From Pimelobacter simplex (GTDB lineage: Bacteria > Actinomycetota > Actinomycetes > Propionibacteriales > Nocardioidaceae), in the NCBI RefSeq assembly GCF_024662235.1, contig NZ_CP096276.1:5208001-5272000 (forward strand): a stretch of 64,000 nt of DNA, read 5' to 3'. A model generated the notes under the pieces. That model was given only the letters and a program-made list of their open reading frames with translations. It ran no database searches and was not told the origin of the DNA. Position 1 is the stretch's first letter; each line of letters opens with the position of its first letter. Both the position numbers and the translations under genes were made by a program. Below, piece after piece: positions 6,671 through 15,415 of this stretch.

Positions 6671-8746
6671 ATGGCAGGTTCGTTCAGGGTCTCGGTGGAC
6701 ACCGGTGGGACCTTCACTGACGTGATCGGGGTCGACGCCTCCTCCGGAGAGCTGTTCGCGGTCAAGACCCCGAGCAACCGCGAGGACCCGAGCCGCGCGC
6801 TCCTCGAGGGCGTGGCCAAGGTGCTCGAGGCCGCGGGCAAGACGCCCGAGGAGATCGAGCTCGTCATCCACGGCACGACGACGGCGACGAACGCCGTCCT
6901 GGAGCACGAGTTCGACGGCATCGGGCTGCTGGTCACGACCGGCTTCCGGCACCTCGTCGAGATCGCGCGCCAGTCGGTGCCGGACGGCTACGGCAACTCG
7001 TACTTCTGGGTGAAGCCGCCCCGGATCGTCCCGCTGCACCTGGTGCGTGAGGTCCCCGAGCGCCTCGCGTACGACGGTGCGGTGCTCGAGCCGCTCGACC
7101 TCGACGCCGTGCGCACCGCCGCGGCCGAGCTGGTCGAGTCCGGCGTCAACCGGCTCGGCGTGTGCCTGCTGCACGCGTACGCCAACGACAAGCACGAGCG
7201 CGAGATCGGCCAGATGCTCGCCGAGGAGTTCCCCGACCTCTTCGTCTCGCTCTCGTCGGTGGTGCTCCCCGAGTACCGCGAGTACGAGCGGGCGATGACC
7301 ACCCTCATCGACGTGATGGTCAAGCCCTACTGCAAGACCTACCTCGGCGCCGCGCAGCGCGACCTCAACGAGGTCACCGGCGGCCGCCCGTTCCTCATCA
7401 TGCAGTCCAACGGCGGTGTGGTCTCGGCCGAGACGGCCGGCGACAAGCCCGTCACGATGCTGCTCTCCGGCCCGGCCGGCGGCGTCCTCGGCGCGATCGA
7501 GGCGGCCCGCAGCGCCGGCGTGCGCGACCTGATCACCCTCGACGTCGGCGGTACGTCGACCGACGTGGCCCTCATCGAGGACCTCAAGATCCGGCTCACC
7601 AGCGAGACCGTCATCGAGAACTACCCGGTCAAGGTGCCGATGATCGACATCGCCACCGTCGGCACCGGCGGCGGCTCGATCGCCTGGCAGGGACCGGGCG
7701 AGTCGCTCAAGGTCGGCCCCAAGAGCGCCGGCGCCTACCCGGGCCCGATCTCGTACGGCCGTGGCGGCACCGCGCCGACCGTGACCGACGCGGCCGCCAT
7801 CCTCGGCCGGCTCCCCGACGCGCTCGTCGGCGGTGAGCTCAACCTCGCCAAGGACGCCGCTCGCACCGCCTTCGACGCCTTCGGCACCCAGTTCGGCCTC
7901 AGCGCCGAGGAGGCCGCGGCCGGCGTCCTGGAGGTGGCGGTGATCGGCCAGGTGGCCGGGATCCGCCAGGTCTCCACGCTCAAGGGCCGCGACCCGAGTG
8001 CCTACGCCCTCGTCGCCTTCGGTGGCGCCGGGCCGCTGCTGGCCAACGAGGTCGCCGAGGCGCTCGGCATGCGCCGGGTGCTCGTGCCCCCGACGCCGGG
8101 CAACCTGTCCGCCTTCGGGCTCCAGGTCTCCGACGTCAAGCGCGACTACGTCCGCACCCTGGTCCGCGACCTCGACGCCGGCAACGACGCCACCGTCGTG
8201 GACGAGATCGAGAAGGTCTGGCTCGAGCTGGAGGCCGCGGGGCGCGGCGAGCTGCGCGCCGAGGGCGTGCCGACCGAGCAGGTCTCGCTCGTGCGCGGAG
8301 CCGACCTCCGCTACGTCGGTGAGGGCTACGAGGTCTCCGTCGTCATCGACGACCTCGCCGGCGACGCCGCCGTGCGGGCCGTCGAGGCGGCGTTCCACGA
8401 GGAGCACAACCGGGTCTACGGCTTCTCCTACGCCGGCGAGCAGCAGGTCGAGGTCGTGGCGCTGCGCGTCCAGGCCCTCGGCGAGCTGCACCGCCCGACG
8501 CTGGCCACCGCACCGAAGACCGGGAGCGGCGGCGCGCCCGAGCCGACGGGCAGCCGCTCCGTCTACTGGCGCTCCACCGGCTGGATCGAGTGCCCGACGT
8601 ACGACCGGGCGAGCCTCGGCGACGGCGACGCGGTCGCCGGCCCCGCGATCGTCGAGGAGTACGGCTCCACCTACGTCGTCCCCACCGGCTGGGACGCCAC
8701 CGTCGACCACTTCGGCAACATCCTCAGTGAAAGGAAGGACGCGTGA
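6671..8746 (+). CDS. hyuA: hydantoinase/oxoprolinase family protein, subunit A
   Basis: A 691-residue HyuA-type subunit with an actin-like ATPase fold. Phosphate-binding motifs are VDTGGTFTDVIG at residues 9-20, HGTTTATNAV and LDVGGTSTDVALI. With HyuB it forms ATP-dependent enzymes that open lactam or cyclic ureide rings (N-methylhydantoinase, 5-oxoprolinase, caprolactamase, acetophenone carboxylase relatives). Length is typical (about 680-720). AGGAG at 6658-6662 lies 8 nt before the ATG. The stop overlaps the HyuB GTG by 4 nt. The substrate is unknown, but the Mo hydroxylase and amidase genes downstream suggest it opens a ring first oxidised to a lactam or imide. Confidence 0.9.
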   Translation: MAGSFRVSVDTGGTFTDVIGVDASSGELFAVKTPSNREDPSRALLEGVAKVLEAAGKTPEEIELVIHGTTTATNAVLEHEFDGIGLLVTTGFRHLVEIARQSVPDGYGNSYFWVKPPRIVPLHLVREVPERLAYDGAVLEPLDLDAVRTAAAELVESGVNRLGVCLLHAYANDKHEREIGQMLAEEFPDLFVSLSSVVLPEYREYERAMTTLIDVMVKPYCKTYLGAAQRDLNEVTGGRPFLIMQSNGGVVSAETAGDKPVTMLLSGPAGGVLGAIEAARSAGVRDLITLDVGGTSTDVALIEDLKIRLTSETVIENYPVKVPMIDIATVGTGGGSIAWQGPGESLKVGPKSAGAYPGPISYGRGGTAPTVTDAAAILGRLPDALVGGELNLAKDAARTAFDAFGTQFGLSAEEAAAGVLEVAVIGQVAGIRQVSTLKGRDPSAYALVAFGGAGPLLANEVAEALGMRRVLVPPTPGNLSAFGLQVSDVKRDYVRTLVRDLDAGNDATVVDEIEKVWLELEAAGRGELRAEGVPTEQVSLVRGADLRYVGEGYEVSVVIDDLAGDAAVRAVEAAFHEEHNRVYGFSYAGEQQVEVVALRVQALGELHRPTLATAPKTGSGGAPEPTGSRSVYWRSTGWIECPTYDRASLGDGDAVAGPAIVEEYGSTYVVPTGWDATVDHFGNILSERKDA

Positions 8747-10617
8747 ACACCACCAGGAAGCTGGGGCCGATCGAGCTCGAGGTCATCACCGGGACGATCC
8801 GCTCGGCCGAGGTCGAGATCGAGGCGGCCGTCGAGCGCGCCGCCCGCTCGCCGATGATCCGCGACCAGCACGACTACCGCGTCGGCCTGTACGACGCCCG
8901 CGGGCGCAAGCTCACCGGTCGCTCCTACGGCAGCCTGATCGAGCCCGTCTTCGAGTTCTTCGGCGACGACATCAACCCGGGCGACGTCTTCTTCTGGAAC
9001 GACCCCTACAACAGCGCCGGGTCCTGCGGCCACGTGCCGGACCTGTGCACGACCGTGCCGATCTTCGTCGGCGACCGGCTGATCGGCTTCAGCCAGGTCT
9101 TCGGCCACCACGACGACGTCGGCGGCTGCGTCCCCGGCAGCCTCCCCGTGCAGGTCCACGACCAGTGGGGCGAGGGACTCGTCGTCCCGCCGATCAAGCT
9201 CTACGACCGCGGCGTGCTCAACGAGACCGGCTTCCGGATCATCGAGCGCAACTCGCGGCTCTCCGAGCACCTGCGTGGCGACATCGACTCCGAGATCGGC
9301 GCCTGCCAGCTCGGCTCGCGCCGCCTGGTCGAGCTCGCCGAGCGCTACGGCATCGAGACGCTGGAGGCGGGCTTCGACGGGATCATCGAGAACTGCGCGC
9401 GGACCATCCGCGAGGAGCTGTTCCCGAAGATCGAGGACGGTGTCTACACCTTCGAGGACTACATCGAGTGTGACGGCTTCACCCGTCAGCTCTTCGCGAT
9501 GCGGGTCACGATGACCAAGACCGCCGACAAGATCACCCTCGACTTCAGCGGCACCGACCCCGAGGCCGAGGGCCCGATCAACTGGGCGATCGACTACTGC
9601 GACGGCCGCTTCGTCCGCAAGTGGATGGCGCCGGTGCTGCGCTGCCTGGCCAGCTCGCCGGAGCGCGCGGCCGAGATCGACATCAACGAGGGCGCCCTCG
9701 ACGTCATCGACGTGGTCTTCCCCGAGAAGGGCACGCTCATCACGCCGCACTTCGGGCGGCCGACCGGCCTGCGGTTCTTCATCCTGCTGCGCTCGCTCGG
9801 CATCTTCGCTGGTGCGCTCGCCAAGGCGACCGGCGGCCAGATGCCGGCCGACCACGAGACGATCCGGATCTGGGGCATGCACAGTCGCGACGAGCAGGGG
9901 AAGCTCAGCCTGTTCCGCGAGGTGCTCGGCGGCGGCGGTCCCGGCCGGCCGTGGGCCGACGGCAGCGACGTCGTCCACATCGTGCCCAACTCCCGGAACC
10001 TGCCGGCCGAGTTCTCCGAGCAGCGCTACCCGGTGCTGGTCGAGCAGCTCGCGCTGCGGCCCGACTCCGGCGGCGCCGGCAAGCACCGCGGCGGCCTCGG
10101 GTACGACAAGCGGATCCGTGCGCTCAAGGACTGCATGCTCCTGTCGAACGCCGACCGCACCGACCTCAACCCCTACGGCGTCAACGGCGGCCAGGCCGGC
10201 GGCAACTACTCGATCCTGCTGCAGCGCGCCGACGGCACCGAGGAGGTGCTCGACGGCATGGTCGACAACGTCCCGGTCCGCGAGGGCGACGTCGTCCGGC
10301 TGTGCACGACCGGTGGCGGCGGCTGGGGCGACCCGCTGGCCCGCGACCCCGAGACGGTCCGGTACGACGTCCTGTGCGGCAACGTCACGCTGGCCGCGGC
10401 CGAGGGCTTCTACGGCGTCCGGCTGGTCGGCGAGGGTCCCGGGCTGAGCGTCGACACGGCCGGCACCGAGGAGCTGCGCGCCAAGCTCACCGCCGAGCGC
10501 GGCGACGTCGCGATGTTCGACCGCGGCGAGCACTTCGAGCGGATCAAGGCCGACGGCGGCGTGCGCTGGCCCGAGGGCTGGAGCGACCCCGACGACTGCC
10601 TCGCCGGGCGGTCCTGA
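8743..10617 (+). CDS. hyuB: hydantoinase B family protein
   Basis: A 624-residue HyuB subunit, partner of HyuA. Family marks include LGPIELEVITGTI near the start, NPGDVFFWNDPYNSAG (the DPY motif), HHDDVGG and the C-terminal Gly-rich CTTGGGGWGDPLARDP. The start is GTG at 8743 within GTGA, so translation is coupled to HyuA. HyuA/HyuB pairs hydrolyse amide bonds in rings at the cost of ATP. Length is slightly above the common 520-600 because of a C-terminal extension of about 80 residues after the Gly-rich motif. The extension has no recognisable domain. Confidence 0.9.
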   Translation: MNTTRKLGPIELEVITGTIRSAEVEIEAAVERAARSPMIRDQHDYRVGLYDARGRKLTGRSYGSLIEPVFEFFGDDINPGDVFFWNDPYNSAGSCGHVPDLCTTVPIFVGDRLIGFSQVFGHHDDVGGCVPGSLPVQVHDQWGEGLVVPPIKLYDRGVLNETGFRIIERNSRLSEHLRGDIDSEIGACQLGSRRLVELAERYGIETLEAGFDGIIENCARTIREELFPKIEDGVYTFEDYIECDGFTRQLFAMRVTMTKTADKITLDFSGTDPEAEGPINWAIDYCDGRFVRKWMAPVLRCLASSPERAAEIDINEGALDVIDVVFPEKGTLITPHFGRPTGLRFFILLRSLGIFAGALAKATGGQMPADHETIRIWGMHSRDEQGKLSLFREVLGGGGPGRPWADGSDVVHIVPNSRNLPAEFSEQRYPVLVEQLALRPDSGGAGKHRGGLGYDKRIRALKDCMLLSNADRTDLNPYGVNGGQAGGNYSILLQRADGTEEVLDGMVDNVPVREGDVVRLCTTGGGGWGDPLARDPETVRYDVLCGNVTLAAAEGFYGVRLVGEGPGLSVDTAGTEELRAKLTAERGDVAMFDRGEHFERIKADGGVRWPEGWSDPDDCLAGRS

Positions 10618-10647
10618 GGAGCATGGGACCGACTGCGCCGGAGGAGG

Positions 10648-10677
10648 TGCCGATGAACGACGTGACCTGGGTAGTGT
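10648..10677 (+). promoter_or_regulatory. possible internal promoter for the IclR gene
   Basis: TAGTGT at 10672-10677 fits a TANNNT -10. TGCCGA, 18 nt upstream, is a weak -35. It lies in the 96-nt gap between HyuB and the regulator and could allow independent expression of the regulator. Confidence 0.3.
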
Positions 10678-10713
10678 GGGATCAGCCTCACGAGCTACGA
10701 AGGGAGGGTGGTC

Positions 10714-11550
10714 GTGGCCGACAAGAAGGGCCGGACCGGCAGCAGCGCGGCGGCGGCCGAGGCCTCCTCGCCGACGCTGCAGGGAGTCTCCCGGGCGCTC
10801 CGGGTCCTCGACGTGGTCGCCCAGCGGCCGATGCGGACGACCGAGCTGTCCGAGGAGCTGGGCATCTCGTGGGCGACGCTGCAGCGGACGCTGGCGCAGC
10901 TCGAGGCCGACGAGTTCATCACCCGCGACGAGCGGGGCAACTTCCACATCGGGCGCAAGACCTGGCTGCTGGGCAGCACCTACCTGGTGGGGCACCGGCT
11001 GATGGAGCTCGCGGTGCCGCTGCTGACCCGCGAGTCCAGCCTGGTGCCCACCTCGGTGCTCCAGCTGGTCGAGCGCAGCGGCGACACGACCGTGGTGCTG
11101 TTCTCCCGCGAGGCGGCCTCCAAGGAGGTCATCACCCGGACGACCTACGGTCACCACTTCCCGCTGCACTGCGGCTCCAAGGGCTGGGTCTTCCTGGCCA
11201 ACGCGGAGCCGGAGTTCATCGACCGCTACCTCTCCGAGCCGCTGATCTCGCTCACCCCGGCGACGGTCACCGACCCCGACGAGCTGCGCGAGCGGCTGGC
11301 CGAGGTGCGCGAGCAGGGCTATGCCGTGACGGTCGGCGACGTCCAGTCCTTCACGGGCTCGGTGGCGGCGCCGGTCTTCAACGACGAGGGTCAGGTCGAG
11401 GCCTGCATCTGCGCGGTCTCGCGCCGGTCCAGCCTGACCGGCGACAAGCAGGAGCAGATCGTCGAGCTGGTGCAGCGCGTCGCGCAGACGCTCTCGCTCG
11501 GACTGGGTTGGCAGCCGTTGCGGCACGCCAAGGTGGTCCAGCGGAGCTGA
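10714..11550 (+). CDS. IclR family transcriptional regulator
   Basis: A 278-residue regulator. The winged HTH is in the N-terminal third (GVSRALRVLDVVAQRPMRT followed by ELSEELGISWATLQRTL), and the ligand-binding IclR domain follows (HFPLHCGSKGWVFLA, GYAVTVGDVQSFTGSVAAPV). GTG at 10714 is preferred over GTG at 10708 because AGGGAGG (10701-10707) ends 6 nt before it but abuts 10708. The gene lies inside the catabolic operon between hyuB and the Mo hydroxylase, so it most likely controls this cluster; the palindromes in 6488-6649 are candidate operators. The ligand is probably the substrate or an intermediate. Confidence 0.88.
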   Translation: MADKKGRTGSSAAAAEASSPTLQGVSRALRVLDVVAQRPMRTTELSEELGISWATLQRTLAQLEADEFITRDERGNFHIGRKTWLLGSTYLVGHRLMELAVPLLTRESSLVPTSVLQLVERSGDTTVVLFSREAASKEVITRTTYGHHFPLHCGSKGWVFLANAEPEFIDRYLSEPLISLTPATVTDPDELRERLAEVREQGYAVTVGDVQSFTGSVAAPVFNDEGQVEACICAVSRRSSLTGDKQEQIVELVQRVAQTLSLGLGWQPLRHAKVVQRS

Positions 11551-11587
11551 CCCGCGGCGTCGTGCCGGCCGGAGCAGGAGAGCGCGC

Positions 11588-12478
11588 ATGAAGCCGTCAC
11601 GGTTCGAGTACGTCCTGCCGCGCTCGATCGAGGAGGCGGTCGCCGCCCGGGTCGAGCACGCGGACACGGTGGTGCTGTCGGGCGGGCAGAGCCTGGTCCC
11701 GACACTCAACTTCCGGTTGTCCAACCCGGAGGCGGTCATCGACCTGCGGCTGGTCCCGGGGCTGGCCGACGTCCGGGTCGACGGGGACTGGATCCACGTC
11801 GGCGCCCGGACCCGGCAGCGCGACCTGGAGCTGGACGAGGTGGTGCACGCGGCGAACCCGCTGATCCGGGAGACCCTGCACCACGTGGCCCACCCGGTGA
11901 TCCGCAACCGCGGCACCGTGGGCGGCAGCATCGCCCACGCCGACCCGTCGGCCGAGCTGCCGTGCCTGCTGCTGTGCCTCGACGGCGAGGTCACCGCCCA
12001 CGGGCCCGACGGCGCGCGGACCATCGACGCCCAGGACCTCTTCGAGTTCATCCTGTCCACGTCGCTGGAGCCCGAGGAGATCCTCACCGAGGTGCGGTTC
12101 CCCGTGCTCCCCGACCGGACCGGCTGGTGCTTCACCGAGTTCGCCCGCCGGCACGGGGACTTCGCCCTCGCCGGGGTCGCCGCCACGCTCACCCTGGCCG
12201 AGGACGGCTCGGTCGCGTGGGGACAGGTCGCCGCCTGCGGCGTCACCACCACGCCGGTCCGGCTGGTCGCCGTCGAGGACGCCCTGCTCGCCGACGACGC
12301 CGACCCGTCCCGGTTCCCCGAGATCGCCCGGCTCGCGGCCGACGTCGTCACCGTCCCCGACGACGAGTCCTGCTCCAGCGCCTACCGGCGCGACCTGCTG
12401 GTCGGCCTGGTGGAGCGCGCGCTCCGCACCTCCTTCGAACGAGCCACCGCACGAACCTCCCGAGAGGTCACCTCATGA
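11588..12478 (+). CDS. xanthine dehydrogenase family protein, FAD-binding (CoxM-like) subunit
   Basis: A 296-residue medium subunit of a molybdenum hydroxylase. It carries FAD and passes electrons from the iron-sulfur subunit to an acceptor. FAD-binding motifs are LSGGQSLVPTLNFRL (AGGqsL type) and NRGTVGGSIAHADPSAELP (tiGGn type). The C-terminal CO dehydrogenase flavoprotein domain is present. GGAG lies upstream of the ATG. The stop overlaps the ATG of the 2Fe-2S subunit (ATGA at 12475-12478). The medium-small-large gene order is the same as in CoxMSL operons. Confidence 0.92.
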   Translation: MKPSRFEYVLPRSIEEAVAARVEHADTVVLSGGQSLVPTLNFRLSNPEAVIDLRLVPGLADVRVDGDWIHVGARTRQRDLELDEVVHAANPLIRETLHHVAHPVIRNRGTVGGSIAHADPSAELPCLLLCLDGEVTAHGPDGARTIDAQDLFEFILSTSLEPEEILTEVRFPVLPDRTGWCFTEFARRHGDFALAGVAATLTLAEDGSVAWGQVAACGVTTTPVRLVAVEDALLADDADPSRFPEIARLAADVVTVPDDESCSSAYRRDLLVGLVERALRTSFERATARTSREVTS

Positions 12479-13017
12479 CGTCCTCGATGTACCGGTCGCC
12501 GGTGAACGACGACCCCACGCTCGACATCTCGCTGGTCGTGAACGGCCGCAAGGTCGAGGCCGCGGTCAGCCCGCGGCTGCTGCTCAGCGACTTCCTGCGC
12601 CACCACCTCGGCCTGACCGGCACCCACGTGGGCTGCGAGCACGGCGTGTGCGGTGCCTGCACCGTGCACATCGACGGCCGGGCGGCGCGCAGCTGCCTGA
12701 CGCTCGCCGTCCAGCTCGACGGCGCGACGGTGCGCACCGTCGAGGACCTCGAAGGTCCCGACGGATCGCTGAGCCCGGTCCAGGAGGCGTTCCGCGACTG
12801 CCACGGCCTCCAGTGCGGCTTCTGCACGCCCGGCTTCCTGATGTCGGTCACGGCCCTCCTCGACGAGGACCCCGACGTCGCCGACGCCTCCGACGCCGAG
12901 ATCCGCGAGCGGATCGCCGGCAACCTGTGCCGCTGCACCGGCTACCAGGGGATCGTCGCGGCCACCCGCCAGGCCGCCGAGACCATCCGCGACGCGAAGG
13001 AGCAGGCCGATGGCTGA
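12475..13017 (+). CDS. xanthine dehydrogenase family protein, [2Fe-2S] (CoxS-like) subunit
   Basis: A 180-residue small subunit with two iron-sulfur clusters. The plant-ferredoxin-type cluster uses C54, C59, C62 and C74 (GCEHGVCGAC then SCL). The second uses C114, C117, C152 and C154 (CGFC and NLCRCTGYQGI). It shuttles electrons from the Mo centre to FAD. The start at 12475 is set by the ATGA overlap with the FAD subunit; the longer open frame upstream is a shadow. An 8-nt overlap joins it to the large subunit. Its N-terminal extension of about 15 residues is slightly longer than in most relatives. Confidence 0.93.
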   Translation: MTSSMYRSPVNDDPTLDISLVVNGRKVEAAVSPRLLLSDFLRHHLGLTGTHVGCEHGVCGACTVHIDGRAARSCLTLAVQLDGATVRTVEDLEGPDGSLSPVQEAFRDCHGLQCGFCTPGFLMSVTALLDEDPDVADASDAEIRERIAGNLCRCTGYQGIVAATRQAAETIRDAKEQADG

Positions 13018-15415
13018 GCCGCCGATGGTCCACACCGGAGCCCGCGTACGCCGCAACGAGGACCCGCGGCTGCTGCGCGGCCAGGGCCGCTACGTCGACG
13101 ACATCCCCCTCGAGGGCTGCGTCCACGGCGCCTTCCTGCGCAGCACCGTCGCCCGCGGCCGGATCGTCGCGCTCGACACCACCGAGGCGGAGCAGGTGCC
13201 CGGCGTCCTCGCGGTCTACACCTGCGACAACATCGAGGGTCTCGACCGCGAGATGCCGCTGCTGATCCCGCACCCGTGCATCACCCACGGCCGCACCCAG
13301 CGCCCGCTGGCCCGCGACGACGTCTACTACGTCGGCCAGGCGATCGCGTTCGTCGTCGCCGTCGACCGCTACGTCGCCGAGGACGCCGTCAGCCGGATCT
13401 CGGTCGACATCGAGCCGCTCCCCGTCGAGGTCGACATGGAGCGGGCCGTCGAGGACGGCGCGCCGCTGGTCCACCCCGACGTCCCGGCCAACATCGCGGC
13501 GTCCCTGGTGCAGAACTGCGGCGACGCCGACGCGGCGTTCGAGCGGGCCGAGCACCGCACCAAGATCCGGGTCCAGGTCGACCGCAGCACCGGCGCCCCG
13601 ATGGAGTGCCTCGCCACGGCGGCGCGCTGGGACCCGGTCTCCGGCGAGCTGGTCGTGTGGGACGGCACCCAGGCGCCGATCGGCCTGCGCGGCGCGCTCG
13701 CGTCGCTGTTCGACCTCGACGAGGACAAGGTGCGCGTCATCGCGCCCGACGTGGGCGGCGGCTTCGGCCCCAAGATCCACTTCCCCTACGCCAACGAGGT
13801 GCTGGTGCCGCTCGCGGCGATGCAGCTCGGCCGGCCGGTGAAGTACATCGAGGACCGCTCCGAGAACTTCGTGCACATGTCGCACGAGCGCACCCAGATC
13901 CACGAGATCGAGCTCGCCGCGACCAAGGACGGCGAGGTGATCGGGCTGCGCGACGTCTTCCTGCACGACACCGGGGCGTTCATCCCCTACGGCATCGCGG
14001 TCGCCCAGGTCGCCTCGACGGCGATCGCCGGGCCCTACCGGATCCCGAACATCGAGGTGGAGTTCCGCTGCGTCTACACGCCGACGGTGCCGGTCACGCC
14101 CTACCGCGGCTGCGGACGCCCGCAGGCCAACTTCGCGCTGGAGCGGGCGATGGACCAGCTCGCCGAGGAGCTCGGCATCGACCGCTTCGAGATCCGCCGG
14201 CGCAACCTCATCGCCGACGACGAGTTCCCCTACAAGCGTGAGGGGCTGATCTTCGCCGACGGCCTGCCGGTCACCTACGACTCCGGCCAGTACGGCGCCG
14301 CGCTGGCCCTGCTGGAGGAGGAGCTCGACATCCCGGCGTTCCGCGCCGAGCAGGAGCGCGCCCGGGCCGAGGGCCGCTGGCTCGGGCTGGGGTTGTCGTT
14401 CTACGTCGAGGGCACCGGTCTGGGCCCCTACGAGGGCGGCCGGGTGCGCATCCACCCGATCACCGGCAAGGTCTACGTCAACACCGGCCTGACCACCCAG
14501 GGCCAGGGGCACGCGACGTCCATGGCCCAGCTCGTCGCCGACCAGCTCGGCGTCGCGGTCGACGACGTGATCGTCGTCGAGGGCGACACCGGCGTCTACG
14601 ACTGGGGCGTCGCGACCTTCGCCAGCCGCGCCATGGTGGTCAGCGGCAGCGCCATCCACAAGGCCGCCGTCAAGGCCCGCGAGCGGGTCCTCGAGATCGC
14701 CGCCAACATGCTGGAGGTCGACCCCGCCGACATCGAGCTCAAGGACGGCGCCGCCGGCGTCCGCGGCACCACGACGACGATCCCCCTCGCTGCCATCGCG
14801 ACCGTCTCGAACCCGCTGCGCTACGCCTTCAACGACGCCGCGCAGATCGCCACCCAGTTCGCGCCCGCCAGCAAGGGCGACGGCCCGCCGCTGCCCGGCG
14901 ACGCGCGGCCCGGCATCGAGACCGAGCAGTTCTACAGCCCGCCGCACGCCACCTGGGCCTACGGCGTCCACGCCGCGATCGTCGAGGTGGACCCGGTCAG
15001 CTACGACCTCCAGGTCAAGCGCTACGTGATCGTCCACGACTGCGGGAAGATGATCAACCCGATGATCGTCGAGGGCCAGATCGCCGGCGGGGTCGCGTCC
15101 GGCATGGGCGGCGCGTTCTACGAGAAGCTCGAGTACGAGGCCAACGGCAACCTGCGCAACGCCAGCTTCATGGAGTTCCTCATGCCCTACGCGACCGAGG
15201 TCCCCCACATGGAGATGCACCACCTCGAGACGCCCACGCCCCTCAACCCGATCGGGGCCAAGGGTGCCGGCGAGGCGGGCACCATCCCGGTCGCCGCGGT
15301 CATCGCCTCCGGCATCCAGGACGCCCTCGCCCACGAGGGGATCGACCCGCTGTGGCACGTCCCGCTCAACCCGAGCGTCCTGCACGACGCCGTCCGGGAG
15401 GCCCGGTCGCGATGA
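13010..15415 (+). CDS. xanthine dehydrogenase family protein, molybdopterin-binding (CoxL-like) large subunit
   Basis: The 801-residue catalytic subunit. It hydroxylates a carbon of the substrate using water. Motifs: DVGGGFGPK (residues 247-255), PYRGCGRPQA around residues 364-373, TQGQGHATSMAQ, and GAKGAGEAG with the catalytic Glu at about residue 755. The active-site loop is YRGCGRP, of the form-II type, not the AYRCSFR loop of true CO dehydrogenase, so CO oxidation is unlikely. Substrate is therefore an N-heterocycle or aldehyde. It overlaps the small subunit by 8 nt and the amidase by 4 nt. No maturation gene (XdhC/CoxF, CoxD, CoxE) is in the window. Confidence 0.93.
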   Translation: MAEPPMVHTGARVRRNEDPRLLRGQGRYVDDIPLEGCVHGAFLRSTVARGRIVALDTTEAEQVPGVLAVYTCDNIEGLDREMPLLIPHPCITHGRTQRPLARDDVYYVGQAIAFVVAVDRYVAEDAVSRISVDIEPLPVEVDMERAVEDGAPLVHPDVPANIAASLVQNCGDADAAFERAEHRTKIRVQVDRSTGAPMECLATAARWDPVSGELVVWDGTQAPIGLRGALASLFDLDEDKVRVIAPDVGGGFGPKIHFPYANEVLVPLAAMQLGRPVKYIEDRSENFVHMSHERTQIHEIELAATKDGEVIGLRDVFLHDTGAFIPYGIAVAQVASTAIAGPYRIPNIEVEFRCVYTPTVPVTPYRGCGRPQANFALERAMDQLAEELGIDRFEIRRRNLIADDEFPYKREGLIFADGLPVTYDSGQYGAALALLEEELDIPAFRAEQERARAEGRWLGLGLSFYVEGTGLGPYEGGRVRIHPITGKVYVNTGLTTQGQGHATSMAQLVADQLGVAVDDVIVVEGDTGVYDWGVATFASRAMVVSGSAIHKAAVKARERVLEIAANMLEVDPADIELKDGAAGVRGTTTTIPLAAIATVSNPLRYAFNDAAQIATQFAPASKGDGPPLPGDARPGIETEQFYSPPHATWAYGVHAAIVEVDPVSYDLQVKRYVIVHDCGKMINPMIVEGQIAGGVASGMGGAFYEKLEYEANGNLRNASFMEFLMPYATEVPHMEMHHLETPTPLNPIGAKGAGEAGTIPVAAVIASGIQDALAHEGIDPLWHVPLNPSVLHDAVREARSR

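Noticed and set aside
6638..8710. 690-residue minus-strand open frame
   Set aside because: Antisense shadow of hyuA.
10653..11591. Start with a strong GGAGGAGG ribosome-binding site at 10653
   Set aside because: The frame runs through the IclR gene in another phase and gives a Gly/Arg-rich shadow product; the site may be chance or part of the IclR leader.
8671..12351. 1226-residue minus-strand open frame
   Set aside because: It runs antisense to hyuB, iclR and the FAD subunit, which have clear family motifs; its translation is low-complexity Arg/Ala/Gly/Val-rich, typical of high-GC shadow frames.
12848..15385. 845-residue minus-strand open frame
   Set aside because: Antisense shadow of the Mo hydroxylase large subunit.
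13010..15415. Carbon monoxide dehydrogenase large subunit (CoxL)
   Set aside because: The active-site loop reads YRGCGRP instead of AYRCSFR, so true CO oxidation is not supported despite CoxMSL-like order and a CoxG-like neighbour.
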